64,000 bases of DNA, taken from Gaetbulibacter saemankumensis DSM 17032 (GTDB lineage: Bacteria > Bacteroidota > Bacteroidia > Flavobacteriales > Flavobacteriaceae). The position numbers and the translations under genes are program-made. The notes beneath the pieces are model-generated. The model worked only from the letters and a program-made list of their open reading frames with translations, made no database searches and was not told the DNA's origin. The DNA lies in the NCBI RefSeq assembly GCF_000425645.1, contig NZ_AUDV01000007.1, positions 186,001 through 250,000 on the forward strand. Reading direction: 5' to 3'. This document shows, in pieces, positions 32,965 through 43,630 of this stretch; positions within the stretch are counted from its first letter, which is position 1, and each line of letters begins with the position of its first letter.

Positions 32965-34044
32965 CTAATTTTGTTTGAAGGTTACATTGCCATAATCTGA
33001 ATCAATTTTTATTAAATTATTACTTTTTGAGCCGTAGTAGCCACGATAGTAATTTTCAACAGATTTCTTGATCGTTTCAGTAAAAGTGAATTCTTTGGTG
33101 TTTCTGGCATCACCATATTTTATGTTCATTTCGAAATTAAAATGGTATTCTGGATTATAGCCAATTGTAATGCCTAGGTAGTCTGATTTTATGTTAATAT
33201 TTCCTGCTTTGGCACCCATTTCATCTATTTTTAAAGAGCCATAATCGCCTTTAATGTTAAGGTTTTTATAAACCGTACCAAAACGCATATTTAAGTAATC
33301 ACCATTACCATTTATATTATTTGATTGATTGATTTTAATGGCACCATAATCACAATTAAAATTAATATCTTCAGCATATTCGATATTTGATTTGGTGTAA
33401 TCGGCACTAATACTTAGATTTTTTGTTTTACCTACTGTAAATTCACTGTAATCAGCAGCAATATTTCCGCCATTAATGTATTCAAAATAGGAGTTATTCG
33501 TATAGTCGAAAGTAATACTATTGTCTTCAGCCATTAATTCTTTTGTGGTAATTTTTCCATAATCGCAATTTATAATGGCTTTGCCTTCCAGTTTGTCTAA
33601 ATTAATACTTCCATAATCGTTGCTCAGTTCAACATTATTAGTGATTGGGAGTTTTATGGTGTAGTTAATTTTCATATTGGTATTGTTATTGCTAAAATTC
33701 CACCAAGACTTTTTGCTCTTGGAAAAAATGGTTTTTGCACTTACCAAAGCTGGAGTTGATTCAAAATATACATCGATTTCTTCAAGTTTGTCGAGCACTT
33801 TATCTTCATCGTTTCCACTTACTTTTATGCTAACTTCAATATAAATCTTATTTCCTTCATAAGTAGTTATATCTAAATTGCCGTAGCTGTTGTCTACTTT
33901 TAAAAGCGCATTTTTGTTAACGGTATATTCTTTTTTAATGTTTTTTTCTTTGGTATACTTGTCTTTGGTGACATTGTGCGCGCATACAATAGCAGGGATA
34001 AAAAGTAATAGGTAAATGGTGTTATATAGTATAGTAGTTTTCAT
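32965..34044 (-). CDS. DUF4097-type exported beta-repeat protein
   Basis: I place the start at the ATG at 34044, which gives MKTTILYNTIYLLLFIPAIVCAHN, a normal signal peptide; an earlier ATG at 34077 would add twelve residues in front of it and a longer overlap. The mature protein is built from repeated short strands rich in DYG/DYS (DNSYGNLDI, NDYGSINL, CDYGKIT, DYGSLKI), a right-handed beta-helix pattern found in DUF4097 proteins. The role is unknown; the operon with a sigma factor and an anti-sigma-like protein suggests an envelope-stress or cell-surface function. The start overlaps the upstream gene by 23 bases. Confidence 0.75.
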   Translation of the reverse strand: MKTTILYNTIYLLLFIPAIVCAHNVTKDKYTKEKNIKKEYTVNKNALLKVDNSYGNLDITTYEGNKIYIEVSIKVSGNDEDKVLDKLEEIDVYFESTPALVSAKTIFSKSKKSWWNFSNNNTNMKINYTIKLPITNNVELSNDYGSINLDKLEGKAIINCDYGKITTKELMAEDNSITFDYTNNSYFEYINGGNIAADYSEFTVGKTKNLSISADYTKSNIEYAEDINFNCDYGAIKINQSNNINGNGDYLNMRFGTVYKNLNIKGDYGSLKIDEMGAKAGNINIKSDYLGITIGYNPEYHFNFEMNIKYGDARNTKEFTFTETIKKSVENYYRGYYGSKSNNLIKIDSDYGNVTFKQN

Positions 34045-34579
34045 AATCTTGTTGTTTAAAATTTTTAATGTTCTCAATAGTCTCTAGGACATCTTTTAAT
34101 AAATCTATTCGGGTTTGAAAATTTGAAATCATGGCATAGATTACGCGTTTATCTTCACCACTATCAAAAAGGTTTTGTTTAAGAGATTCATAATTTTTTT
34201 CAAGTACAGCCATATGCTTCATGGCATCATTTATAAGTTGTTCGGTTTCTGGTCTTCTTTCTTGATTTAATTTTGATAATTCTTCAGAAATTACCGAGGT
34301 AAAAAAGTATTGTGTTTCTGCCATTTCTGGTGATACACTCGCTAAGTCGGTTTCTTTATCCATATTAAACCATGTGAGTAATCCGAAACATAAAACAAGA
34401 GATGCTGCCATAGATAATATAGGTTTCCAGTAATTATACCTTTTTTCCTGTTTTAGGTTTTGAGCGTTTAGTTTTTTTAGAAATCGATTTTCATGACCGA
34501 ATTCGGGAACTTCGAAATCAAATTCTGAATGTAAACTTTCAAATAAATTATCTATAGGTTCTTTTTTCATCTTTTTCAT
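34022..34579 (-). CDS. membrane-anchored anti-sigma-like protein
   Basis: 185 residues with one membrane helix (about 52-69, ILSMAASLVLCFGLLTWF). The N-terminal cytoplasmic part (PIDNLFESLHSEFDFEVPEFGHENRFLKKL) is the size of a short anti-sigma domain, and the periplasmic part is a helical coiled region. It begins with the base after the sigma gene's stop. No zinc-finger anti-sigma motif is present, so the role rests on context. Confidence 0.65.
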   Translation of the reverse strand: MKKMKKEPIDNLFESLHSEFDFEVPEFGHENRFLKKLNAQNLKQEKRYNYWKPILSMAASLVLCFGLLTWFNMDKETDLASVSPEMAETQYFFTSVISEELSKLNQERRPETEQLINDAMKHMAVLEKNYESLKQNLFDSGEDKRVIYAMISNFQTRIDLLKDVLETIENIKNFKQQDYENYYTI

Positions 34580-35134
34580 TTACACCACAAGGGCTAATTT
34601 TTTTCTAATACTTTCTTTGGCTCGAGATATAATAGTTCTACAATTGGCATAAGAGATATTTAAAATTTCACTTATTTCTTCGTAGTCGTAACCTTCTATT
34701 AAATGAAGGTTAAGGCATACTCTGTAATTTTCTTTTAGTGAATTCATAACCTCTATAACTTGTTTGACTTTAATGTTGTTTTCTTCAATGTTGGCGGAAG
34801 ACGTTTCATTGTTTTCAATTTTATACATGACATCATCTAACGGAATAACCTGATGTTTACTGTGTTTTTTGTAGTGATAAATACTGTTGTTTATCACAAT
34901 ACGCTTTAACCAAGGTCCAAATGTCTTATAATCATTCAGGTTGTCTAGTTTTGCAAAAGCCATTAAAAATGAGTCTTGCATAATATCTTCAGCCGCATAG
35001 CGATCTTTTACAATTCTTAAGGAAGCATTAAACATAGTCTTATAATAGCGATTGTAAATTTCTAGTTGAGCTGATTGGTTGCCGCTCGAACATAGTTTTA
35101 CAAGTTGCTCTGTATTTAATTTGGTTAGCTTCAC
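34580..35134 (-). CDS. ECF-family RNA polymerase sigma factor
   Basis: 184 residues with sigma region 2 (RYYKTMFNASLRIVKDRYAAEDIMQDSFLMAF, about 28-59) and region 4 (YRVCLNLHLIEGYDYEEISEIL then SYANCRTIISRAKESIRKKL). These sigma factors direct polymerase to a small regulon in response to an envelope or other signal. First gene of a three-gene operon with the anti-sigma-like and DUF4097 proteins. Confidence 0.92.
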   Translation of the reverse strand: MKLTKLNTEQLVKLCSSGNQSAQLEIYNRYYKTMFNASLRIVKDRYAAEDIMQDSFLMAFAKLDNLNDYKTFGPWLKRIVINNSIYHYKKHSKHQVIPLDDVMYKIENNETSSANIEENNIKVKQVIEVMNSLKENYRVCLNLHLIEGYDYEEISEILNISYANCRTIISRAKESIRKKLALVV

Positions 35135-35188
35135 TTAGGTTTATTGTTGTTTTATAGAGTATAAGGAATTACAAATGTTACAGTTTTA

Positions 35189-35232
35189 TTAAAAAAAAAT
35201 CCCCACACTAAGTTAATAATGTAGGAATTTAA
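35189..35232 (-). terminator. candidate terminator downstream of metE
   Basis: Read on the minus strand, AAATTCCTACA pairs imperfectly with TGTGGGGATTT and is followed by nine T. Confidence 0.6.
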
Positions 35233-35260
35233 AATTAGAAGCATTATAGTTTTTATAGAG

Positions 35261-37564
35261 TTACGCTAATTGAACTTCTTGAGCTCTCAAGTTTTTTGCA
35301 GCTTTAACAATGTTTTGCAGTGCTTTTTTGGTCTCTGGCCAATCTCTAGTTTTTAATCCGCAGTCTGGATTAACCCAGATATGTTCTTTAGGGAGTACCT
35401 TTGTAGCCTTTAGAAGTAAATTTTCAATTTCTTCTAATGAGGGAACACGAGGCGAGTGGATATCGTAAACACCTGGACCAATTTTATTGGGATATTTATA
35501 GTTTACAAAAGCATCAAGTAGTTCCATTTCAGAGCGCGAAGTTTCAATCGTAATTACATCGGCATCCATGTCTGCGATGCTTGAAATGATATCATTAAAA
35601 TCAGAATAACACATGTGAGTGTGAATTTGTGTTTCGTCTTTTACACCACTCGCCGAAATTTTAAAGGCTCTAACTGCCCAGTTTAAATATTCGTTCCAGT
35701 TTTCTTTTCGTAGCGGCAAACCTTCACGAATAGCAGGTTCGTCAATTTGAATAATTTTTAAACCATGCTTTTCTAAATCTACAACTTCATCTCTAATAGC
35801 TAAAGCAATTTGATTACAGGTAGTTTCTCTAGGCTGATCGTTTCTAACAAACGACCATTGTAAAATAGTTACAGGACCTGTGAGCATTCCTTTTAATGGT
35901 TTTTTAGTTAACGATTGTGCGTATTCTGACCATTGTATTGTCATTGGTTGGTTTCGCGAAACATCACCAAATAAAATAGGAGGCTTAACACAGCGGCTAC
36001 CGTAACTTTGTACCCATCCAAAATCGCTAAATGCAAATCCGTTAAGTTTCTCTCCAAAATATTCGACCATATCATTACGTTCAAATTCGCCATGAACCAC
36101 TACATCTAAGCCAATTTCTTCTTGAAAACGAATAGAATCTTCGATTTCTTTTGCTATTAAGAAATCATAGTTTTCTTGCGACAAAAGACCTTTTTTGTAT
36201 TTTAACCGCCAGCTTCTAACTTCTTTTGTCTGTGGAAAAGAGCCAATAGTGGTTGTTGGGTATAAGGGTAAATTAAGAGTTGATTTTTGTTTAGTTTGGC
36301 GAAAAGAAAAAGGATGCTTTCGATCGCTATCGGAATCTTTAAGATTTGATACGCGATCTTTTACCGCTGAATCATGAATTAGCTTAGACGTTTTTCGGTT
36401 AAGATTGGCTGATTTATTTTCTTCATATAGAGATAAGTAGGCATCGTTTTCTGGTAAATATAGGTTTCTTAATGTATTAATCTCTTCCAGTTTTTGTTTT
36501 GTAAAAGCTAACCATTGTTTAATGTCTTTTTGTAAGTTAATTTCTAAATCTAAATCATATGGGCAGTGTAATAACGAGCAGGAAGATGAAATCCATAGAT
36601 TGTCTAAGTGGATTCTAGTGGCTGCTTTTTCAATGATTTTAAGAGATGATTCAAAATCATTCTTCCAAATATTTCTCCCATCAACCAGTCCTAATGAAAG
36701 TTTTGTTTTCTCATTAAAATATTTAGATTCGAGAACATCCTCTAACTGTAAACGGCATCGAACTAAATCTAAATGCAAAGTATCAACAGGTAATTGTAGA
36801 GCAGTTTCTAGATTGTCGCCATAGCAGTCGAAGTAATTAGCGAGAAAAATTTTTAAATCTGGAAATTGTTTGTTTATAGTTTGGTAGGTTGTTGTTATTG
36901 CTTCTTGTTCTTTTTTGTTAAGATTTAAAGCAAGACAAGGCTCATCAAATTGAATGTATTCAACGCCTAAAGCTGTTAATTCTTTTATGATTTCTAAATA
37001 AACGGGAAGTAATTTATTTAGTAAATCTAAACGATGAAATCCCGTTTCTTTTTCCTTACCCAAAAGCAAGAAGGTAACAGGCCCCACTAAAACAGGTTTT
37101 GTTTTAATTCCAGACACTAAAGCTTCTTGATATTCTTTGATGATTTTTTTTGAAAAAAATTCAAAAGTTTGATTTTTTTCAAATTCAGGTACGATGTAGT
37201 GGTAATTTGTGTCAAACCATTTGGTCATTCCCATAGCGGTAACATCAATATTTTCGTTTTGTAAACCACGAGCCATGGCAAAATACAACTCCAGATCATT
37301 CTGTTTTGAAATGCAGTTGTAGCGTTTTGGGATGCAACCTACTGTTAAGCAGGTGTCTAAAATTTGGTCGTATAAAGAAAAGTCGTTTGAAGGTATAAGG
37401 TCGATACCCAATTGTTTTTGTTGATTCCAGTTTTGTGTTTTTAAATAACTTGCAGTTTCAAGTAACTCTTCTTTGTTAATTTGTCCTTTCCAAAAGGCTT
37501 CACAGGCTTTTTTTAATTCACGATGTGATCCAATTCTTGGATGTCCTAAAATGGTAGTTTTCAT
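35261..37564 (-). CDS. metE: cobalamin-independent methionine synthase
   Basis: It moves a methyl group from 5-methyltetrahydrofolate (polyglutamate) to homocysteine. The 767 residues hold both MetE barrels: the N-terminal one starts MKTTILGHPRIGSHRELK, and the C-terminal one starts TTIGSFPQTKEVR and carries the zinc ligands in HTHMCYSDF and NPDCGLKTR. Divergent from an Lrp-type regulator with 137 AT-rich bases between them. No methionine-related riboswitch is apparent in this short stretch. Confidence 0.96.
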   Translation of the reverse strand: MKTTILGHPRIGSHRELKKACEAFWKGQINKEELLETASYLKTQNWNQQKQLGIDLIPSNDFSLYDQILDTCLTVGCIPKRYNCISKQNDLELYFAMARGLQNENIDVTAMGMTKWFDTNYHYIVPEFEKNQTFEFFSKKIIKEYQEALVSGIKTKPVLVGPVTFLLLGKEKETGFHRLDLLNKLLPVYLEIIKELTALGVEYIQFDEPCLALNLNKKEQEAITTTYQTINKQFPDLKIFLANYFDCYGDNLETALQLPVDTLHLDLVRCRLQLEDVLESKYFNEKTKLSLGLVDGRNIWKNDFESSLKIIEKAATRIHLDNLWISSSCSLLHCPYDLDLEINLQKDIKQWLAFTKQKLEEINTLRNLYLPENDAYLSLYEENKSANLNRKTSKLIHDSAVKDRVSNLKDSDSDRKHPFSFRQTKQKSTLNLPLYPTTTIGSFPQTKEVRSWRLKYKKGLLSQENYDFLIAKEIEDSIRFQEEIGLDVVVHGEFERNDMVEYFGEKLNGFAFSDFGWVQSYGSRCVKPPILFGDVSRNQPMTIQWSEYAQSLTKKPLKGMLTGPVTILQWSFVRNDQPRETTCNQIALAIRDEVVDLEKHGLKIIQIDEPAIREGLPLRKENWNEYLNWAVRAFKISASGVKDETQIHTHMCYSDFNDIISSIADMDADVITIETSRSEMELLDAFVNYKYPNKIGPGVYDIHSPRVPSLEEIENLLLKATKVLPKEHIWVNPDCGLKTRDWPETKKALQNIVKAAKNLRAQEVQLA

Positions 37565-37701
37565 AATATGTTAATGGTTTTTTAAAGCGTGTTCAAAATT
37601 ATAATTGAAGAATATAATTATATAATAGTTATGGGATATTAGTTATATTACCTAATATTGTTTTTTATTATAGAATAATAATCTTTTTAATAAAAAGTAA
37701 A

Positions 37702-38187
37702 ATGAGTTTAGAAGAAAATTATCCTACAATCATGTTAGATGAAACTGATTTTAGAATCTTAAAAATGCTACAAAACAGAGCGAATCTAACGACCAAGGAT
37801 TTAGCGGCTAAAGTTAATTTGTCGACGACACCTGTCTTTGAGCGTGTGAAAAAATTGGAGAAAGCAGGGTATATAAAAAATTATGTTGCGGTTTTAGATG
37901 CCGGAAAATTAAACAAAGGCCTCATGGTGTTTTGTAATGTTACATTGAAAGAACATACTAGAGAGATCGGAAATCAATTTGTAAAAGATATTTTATCGTT
38001 GAAGGAAGTGGTTGAGTGCTTTAATATTTCGGGAGACTATGATTTCTTTTTAAAGATATTAGTGAGAGATATGAAGGAGTATCAGAATTTTGTGTTAGAT
38101 AAGTTGGGAGGTATTAAAAATATTGGGAGTGCACATAGCACGTTCGTTATGGGTGAGATAAAAAATTCTTATGCCGTACCGATTTAA
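37702..38187 (+). CDS. Lrp/AsnC-family transcriptional regulator
   Basis: 161 residues: an N-terminal HTH (DETDFRILKMLQNRANLTTKDLAAKVNLSTTPVFERVKKLEKAGYI, about 14-59) and a C-terminal ligand-sensing RAM domain (about 75-155). Family members sense amino acids and control amino-acid metabolism. The divergent position next to metE suggests that it controls metE and itself, with methionine or a related amino acid as a plausible signal. This is inferred. Confidence 0.92.
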   Translation: MSLEENYPTIMLDETDFRILKMLQNRANLTTKDLAAKVNLSTTPVFERVKKLEKAGYIKNYVAVLDAGKLNKGLMVFCNVTLKEHTREIGNQFVKDILSLKEVVECFNISGDYDFFLKILVRDMKEYQNFVLDKLGGIKNIGSAHSTFVMGEIKNSYAVPI

Positions 38188-38191
38188 AAAG

Positions 38192-38222
38192 AAAGCCCGA
38201 AATATGTATTTCGGGCTTTTTT
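38192..38222. terminator. bidirectional terminator
   Basis: AAAGCCCGAAATA/TATTTCGGGCTTT with T-run, between the convergent Lrp-type and clpC genes. Confidence 0.9.
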
Positions 38223-38240
38223 ATCAAATATAAATTTAGG

Positions 38241-40790
38241 TTATGATTCAGTAGGGTTTTCAGCTTTTTTAATATCAATACTCAATTCTTGTGTGTCTTT
38301 GTCTAGATTGATATGAATTTCATCACCGGCTTCTACATGTGAAGTTATGATTTCTTCAGCCAAGGCATCTTCAATATATTTTTGAATGGCACGTTTTAAA
38401 GGTCGAGCGCCATATTGTTTATCGAAACCTTTTTCAGCTATATATTCTTTCGCTTCATCACTTAGTTTTAGGGTGTACCCTAAGTCTTTTATTCTTAAGA
38501 GTAATTTATCTAATTCGATATCGATAATTTTGTTAATATCTTCTTTTTCAAGAGCATTAAACATAACAACATCATCGATTCTATTTAAAAATTCAGGAGC
38601 AAATGATTTTTTAAGAGCATTCTCAATAACGCTTTTTGCATTTGCATCGGCTTGAGCTTTTTGTGATGACGTACCAAAACCTATACCTGTGCCAAAATCT
38701 TTAAGCTTACGCGCTCCGATATTAGAAGTCATTATAATAATAGTATTTCTAAAATCAATTTTTCGGCCTAAACTATCTGTTAGATAACCATCGTCTAACA
38801 CCTGTAAAAGCATGTTAAATACATCTGGATGCGCTTTTTCAATTTCATCTAAAAGGATTACCGCATATGGTTTACGTCTTACTTTTTCTGTTAGTTGTCC
38901 GCCTTCTTCGTATCCAACATATCCTGGAGGCGCTCCAATTAATCTAGAAATAGCGAATTTCTCCATGTATTCACTCATATCGATTCGGATTAATGAATCT
39001 TCACTATCGAATAACTCTCTGGATAAAACTTTAGCCAACTGTGTTTTACCTACACCAGTTTGCCCTAAAAATATAAATGACCCGATTGGTTTATTAGGAT
39101 CTTTAAGTCCGGCACGATTACGCTGAATGGCTTTAACGACCTTCGCAACAGCCTCGTCCTGGCCAATCACCTTGCCTTTAATTAAATTAGGTAATTCAGC
39201 TAATTTATTAATTTCGGTTTGGGCAATTCTATTTACAGGAATCCCCGTCATCATAGAAATAACATCGGCCACATTATCTTCGGTAACAATTTCACGATGT
39301 TGTTTGGTGTCTTCTTCCCATTTTTCTTGAGCTGTAGCAAGTTCTTTTTCAATACGTTTTTCATCATCTCTCAATTTGGCTGCTTCTTCATATTTTTGCT
39401 TTCTTACAACAGCATTTTTAGTTTCCTTAATGGCTTCGAGTTGTTTTTCCAATTCGATAATTTGTTTAGGAACCTCAATGTTGGTTATATGTACGCGAGA
39501 GCCAGCCTCATCTAAAGCATCAATAGCTTTGTCTGGTAAGAAACGCTCAGTCATGTAACGATTAGTAAGTGTGACACAGGCTTGAATCGCTTCTTGGGTG
39601 TAATCTACGTTATGATGATCTTCGTATTTCGCTTTTATGTTATTAAGAATTTCGATCGTTTCTGCCACTGTTGTTGGTTCAACAATCACTTTCTGAAAAC
39701 GTCTTTCTAGGGCACCATCTTTTTCAATATATTGTCTGTATTCATCAAGTGTTGTAGCTCCGATGCATTGAATTTCGCCTCTTGCTAAGGCTGGTTTAAA
39801 CATATTGGAAGCATCTAAACTGCCTGTTGCTCCACCGGCACCAACAATGGTATGAATTTCATCAATAAAAAGAATCACATCGTCATTCTTCTCTAGTTCA
39901 TTCATTACGGCTTTCATTCGTTCTTCAAATTGTCCGCGGTACTTCGTACCGGCAACTAAACTGGCAAGATCTAGAGTAACTACGCGTTTATTGAAAAGAA
40001 TTCGGGATACCTTACGTTTTACAATACGTAGAGCTAAACCTTCAGCAATGGCCGATTTGCCTACACCAGGTTCTCCTATTAATAGCGGATTGTTTTTCTT
40101 TCTACGGCTTAAAATTTGTGAAACACGCTCTATTTCCTTCTCTCGACCCACAACAGGATCAAGCTTGCCTTCTTCGGCTAGTGCCGTTAAATCTCGTCCG
40201 AAGTTATCTAAAACAGGAGTTTTAGATTTTTTGTTTGTTTTACCTGATGGTGTGTTGAAAATGTCTTTTCCAGCATCGTCGCTAGCATCTGAGTCATCTT
40301 GAAATGATTCTGCTTTTGGGTCTATATATTCGTTGTCGTTTGTTATCATAAGTTTGAATTGTTCTTTTACATTATCATAATCAATTTTAAGCTTATTTAA
40401 AAGCTTGGTAGTTGGGTCATTTTCGTTACGTAAAATACATAGCAATAAATGGGCGGTATTAATAGAAGAACTTTGAAATAGTTTAGCTTCTAAAAATGTC
40501 GTTTTTAAAGCGCGTTCTGCTTGTCTGGTAAGATGTAGATTTTTCTTTTGATTTGATGCGGCCGAAATATTCGGGTTTGCAGGGCTTAAAATCTCTACTT
40601 TACGTCTTAAATGATTTAAATCTATATCCAGAGCGTTTAATATGTTGATGGCTTTTCCGTCGCCATCACGTAAAAGTCCGAGCATTAAGTGTTCGGTCCC
40701 GATAAAATCATGACCCAACCTTAGCGCTTCTTCTTTGCTGTACGCTATAACGTCTTTTACTCGAGGTGAAAAATTATCATCCATAGTCAA
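38241..40790 (-). CDS. clpC: ATP-dependent Clp protease ATP-binding subunit ClpC
   Basis: 849 residues: two Clp-N repeats (about 1-150), first AAA+ module with LLIGEPGVGKSAIAEG, a middle region with a UVR-like motif (KYEEAAKLRDDEKRIEKEL), and a second AAA+ module with FLGQTGVGKTQLAK. This is the ClpC plan, which unfolds proteins and feeds them to ClpP. Divergent from gyrA across 253 bases. Confidence 0.96.
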   Translation of the reverse strand: MTMDDNFSPRVKDVIAYSKEEALRLGHDFIGTEHLMLGLLRDGDGKAINILNALDIDLNHLRRKVEILSPANPNISAASNQKKNLHLTRQAERALKTTFLEAKLFQSSSINTAHLLLCILRNENDPTTKLLNKLKIDYDNVKEQFKLMITNDNEYIDPKAESFQDDSDASDDAGKDIFNTPSGKTNKKSKTPVLDNFGRDLTALAEEGKLDPVVGREKEIERVSQILSRRKKNNPLLIGEPGVGKSAIAEGLALRIVKRKVSRILFNKRVVTLDLASLVAGTKYRGQFEERMKAVMNELEKNDDVILFIDEIHTIVGAGGATGSLDASNMFKPALARGEIQCIGATTLDEYRQYIEKDGALERRFQKVIVEPTTVAETIEILNNIKAKYEDHHNVDYTQEAIQACVTLTNRYMTERFLPDKAIDALDEAGSRVHITNIEVPKQIIELEKQLEAIKETKNAVVRKQKYEEAAKLRDDEKRIEKELATAQEKWEEDTKQHREIVTEDNVADVISMMTGIPVNRIAQTEINKLAELPNLIKGKVIGQDEAVAKVVKAIQRNRAGLKDPNKPIGSFIFLGQTGVGKTQLAKVLSRELFDSEDSLIRIDMSEYMEKFAISRLIGAPPGYVGYEEGGQLTEKVRRKPYAVILLDEIEKAHPDVFNMLLQVLDDGYLTDSLGRKIDFRNTIIIMTSNIGARKLKDFGTGIGFGTSSQKAQADANAKSVIENALKKSFAPEFLNRIDDVVMFNALEKEDINKIIDIELDKLLLRIKDLGYTLKLSDEAKEYIAEKGFDKQYGARPLKRAIQKYIEDALAEEIITSHVEAGDEIHINLDKDTQELSIDIKKAENPTES

Positions 40791-41043
40791 TTCCTTTCTG
40801 CATTAAAAATACTAAAACATTTAACCAAAGGCAAAAACTATACCTTAAATTAAGTGCATGTTGCTAATTGACGAAAAAAACTTAATAAAATCAAAAAAAA
40901 TAGGATGATATTTATTAAATAAAATGTATTGAAAAATTGTTAATAAAAAACATGAAAAAATACTGTTAAAAGACCTATCAATACTGACGGAATACGTATA
41001 TTAGCGTGTTTTGAAATACTCATAAAACTTAATTAAAATATTT

Positions 41044-43611
41044 ATGGCAGAAGGAGAAAAATTGATCCCTATTAATATAGAAGATGAGATGAAGTCTGCG
41101 TACATTGATTATTCAATGTCGGTCATTGTGTCACGTGCTTTACCAGATGTAAGAGATGGTTTAAAACCTGTGCATAGACGGGTGCTATATGGAATGCATG
41201 AATTAGGTGTTAGAGCTAATACCGCACACAAAAAGTCAGCGAGAATTGTTGGAGAAGTATTGGGTAAGTATCACCCACATGGTGATTCTTCAGTTTACGA
41301 CGCTATGGTACGTATGGCTCAGGAGTGGAGCTTGCGTTATATGTTAGTAGATGGTCAAGGTAACTTTGGTTCGATAGATGGAGATAGTCCTGCAGCAATG
41401 CGTTATACGGAGGCACGTATGCGTAAGATATCTGAGGATATGTTAGCAGATATAGATAAGGAGACAGTTGATCATCAATTAAACTTTGATGATACCATTC
41501 AGGAGCCTACGGTGTTACCAACTCGTATTCCTGGACTTTTAGTTAATGGAGCGTCTGGTATTGCAGTGGGAATGGCAACGAATATGCCTCCACATAATTT
41601 ATCGGAAGTTGTAGATGGTACTATTGCTTACATCAATGATAATAACATAGAGGTTGATGAATTAATCAAACATATAAAGGCACCGGATTTTCCAACGGGA
41701 GGTACCATTTATGGGTACGATGGCGTGAAAGAAGCTTTCCAAACAGGACGCGGCCGAATAGTACTTAGAGGAAAGGCTAATATCGAGGAAGTTCAAGGGC
41801 GAGAATGTATTATAGTGACTGAAATTCCATACCAAGTTAACAAAGCAGAAATGATTAAGAAGACTGCTGATTTGGTTAATGACAAAAAACTGGAAGGCAT
41901 TGCTACCATTCGTGACGAGTCCGATAGAAATGGGATGCGTATCGTATATGTGTTAAAGCGTGATGCTATTCCAAATATTGTTTTAAATAAATTATATAAG
42001 TACACAGCGTTACAGTCTTCATTTAGTGTAAATAACATTGCGTTAGTTAAGGGAAGACCTCAGTTATTAAATCTAAAGGATTTAATTCACTATTTTGTTG
42101 AGCACAGACACGAAGTAGTTGTTAGGCGTACTACTTATGAATTGCGTAAAGCAGAAGAACGTGCTCATATTTTAGAAGGATTAATTATTGCTTCAGATAA
42201 TATTGATGAAGTAATTGCTATAATTAGGGCCTCTTCAAATGCTGAAGAAGCAAGAACTAAATTAATCGAACGATTCGAATTTTCTGAAATACAGGCGAAA
42301 GCGATTGTTGAAATGCGTTTACGTCAGCTTACCGGATTAGAACAGGATAAATTGCGTTCTGAGTATGACGAGTTGATGAAGACTATTGAAGATTTAAAGG
42401 ATATCTTAGACAAGAAAGAACGTCGTATGGATATCATTAAAGAAGAGCTCGAGCAGGTAAAAGAAAAGTATGGTGATGAGCGTCGTTCAATAATAGAGTA
42501 TGCTGGAGGTGATTTAAGTATTGAAGATATGATTCCAGATGAAAAAGTGGTTATTACTATTTCGCATGCTGGTTATATTAAACGTACATCGCTTACCGAA
42601 TACAAAACACAGAATAGAGGGGGGGTTGGCCAAAAAGCTTCAACCACCAGAAATGAAGATTTCTTAGAACACTTATTTGTTGGTACGAATCACCAATATA
42701 TGTTATTCTTTACTCAAAAAGGTAAATGTTTCTGGATGCGTGTTTACGAAATTCCGGAAGGAAGCAAAACATCAAAAGGACGGGCTATACAGAATTTAAT
42801 AAATATTGAGCAAGATGATAAAGTGAAAGCCTTTATTTGTACTCAAGACCTGAAAAATGAAGATTATATTAATAGTCATTATGTGATTATGGCTACTAAA
42901 AAAGGTCAGGTTAAAAAGACCTCTTTAGAGCAGTATTCACGTCCTAGAACCAATGGTATTAATGCGATTACCATTAAGGAAGAGGATGAATTACTAGAAG
43001 CAAAATTAACAACTGGTGAAAGTCAGGTCATGTTAGCGTTAAAATCTGGTAAAGCCATACGTTTTGAAGAAGCTAAAACACGCCCAATGGGACGTGGTGC
43101 TTCAGGAGTTCGTGGTATCACTTTAGCTAATGATAAAGATGAGGTAATCGGTATGGTAACTATCGAAAATCCGCAAGAAGAATCTGTATTGGTAGTTTCT
43201 GAGAATGGTTATGGTAAACGAACTTATATTGACGATCCGGAAGATGGAGAGCCAGTTTATAGAATTACTAACCGTGGAGGTAAAGGAGTTAAGACTATTT
43301 CTATTACTGATAAAACAGGTAAGTTAGTAGCTATTAAGAGTGTAACCGATAGTGATGATTTAATGATTATCAATAAATCGGGAATTGCAATCCGTTTAGA
43401 GGTTAAAGATTTACGTGTTATGGGTAGAGCTACTCAGGGTGTAAGATTAATTAACTTAAAAAACAACGATTCTATTGCTGCCGTTGCTAAGGTGATGAGC
43501 GATGAAGAAGAGGTTGTAGAAATATCTGAAGTTGTTGAAGGGGTGGAACCAACAGAAGATGGCACAACTCTTGATAATTCTCAAACAGAAGATAATAATA
43601 ACGAAGAGTAA
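41044..43611 (+). CDS. gyrA: DNA gyrase subunit A
   Basis: 855 residues. The catalytic tyrosine is Tyr121 (AMRYTE). The quinolone-resistance region reads [13 protein letters not shown], so Ser82 and Asp86, the equivalents of Escherichia coli Ser83 and Asp87, are unchanged. The C-terminal beta-pinwheel carries the GyrA box as QNRGGVG, a variant of QRRGGKG. An acidic tail ends the protein. It introduces negative supercoils together with GyrB, encoded elsewhere. Followed after 19 bases by a TPR gene. Confidence 0.97.
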   Translation: MAEGEKLIPINIEDEMKSAYIDYSMSVIVSRALPDVRDGLKPVHRRVLYGMHELGVRANTAHKKSARIVGEVLGKYHPHGDSSVYDAMVRMAQEWSLRYMLVDGQGNFGSIDGDSPAAMRYTEARMRKISEDMLADIDKETVDHQLNFDDTIQEPTVLPTRIPGLLVNGASGIAVGMATNMPPHNLSEVVDGTIAYINDNNIEVDELIKHIKAPDFPTGGTIYGYDGVKEAFQTGRGRIVLRGKANIEEVQGRECIIVTEIPYQVNKAEMIKKTADLVNDKKLEGIATIRDESDRNGMRIVYVLKRDAIPNIVLNKLYKYTALQSSFSVNNIALVKGRPQLLNLKDLIHYFVEHRHEVVVRRTTYELRKAEERAHILEGLIIASDNIDEVIAIIRASSNAEEARTKLIERFEFSEIQAKAIVEMRLRQLTGLEQDKLRSEYDELMKTIEDLKDILDKKERRMDIIKEELEQVKEKYGDERRSIIEYAGGDLSIEDMIPDEKVVITISHAGYIKRTSLTEYKTQNRGGVGQKASTTRNEDFLEHLFVGTNHQYMLFFTQKGKCFWMRVYEIPEGSKTSKGRAIQNLINIEQDDKVKAFICTQDLKNEDYINSHYVIMATKKGQVKKTSLEQYSRPRTNGINAITIKEEDELLEAKLTTGESQVMLALKSGKAIRFEEAKTRPMGRGASGVRGITLANDKDEVIGMVTIENPQEESVLVVSENGYGKRTYIDDPEDGEPVYRITNRGGKGVKTISITDKTGKLVAIKSVTDSDDLMIINKSGIAIRLEVKDLRVMGRATQGVRLINLKNNDSIAAVAKVMSDEEEVVEISEVVEGVEPTEDGTTLDNSQTEDNNNEE

Positions 43612-43630
43612 ATAACTAAATATCATTACA

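Noticed and set aside
37565-37701. Possible methionine-responsive riboswitch before metE
   Set aside because: The divergent spacer is only 137 bases, very AT-rich, and shows no conserved riboswitch core by eye.
38386-40302. Several long plus-strand frames opposite clpC
   Set aside because: They are shadows of a highly conserved gene on the other strand and show no protein motifs.
41793-42038. Minus-strand frame opposite gyrA
   Set aside because: Shadow of a conserved coding sequence; no independent evidence.
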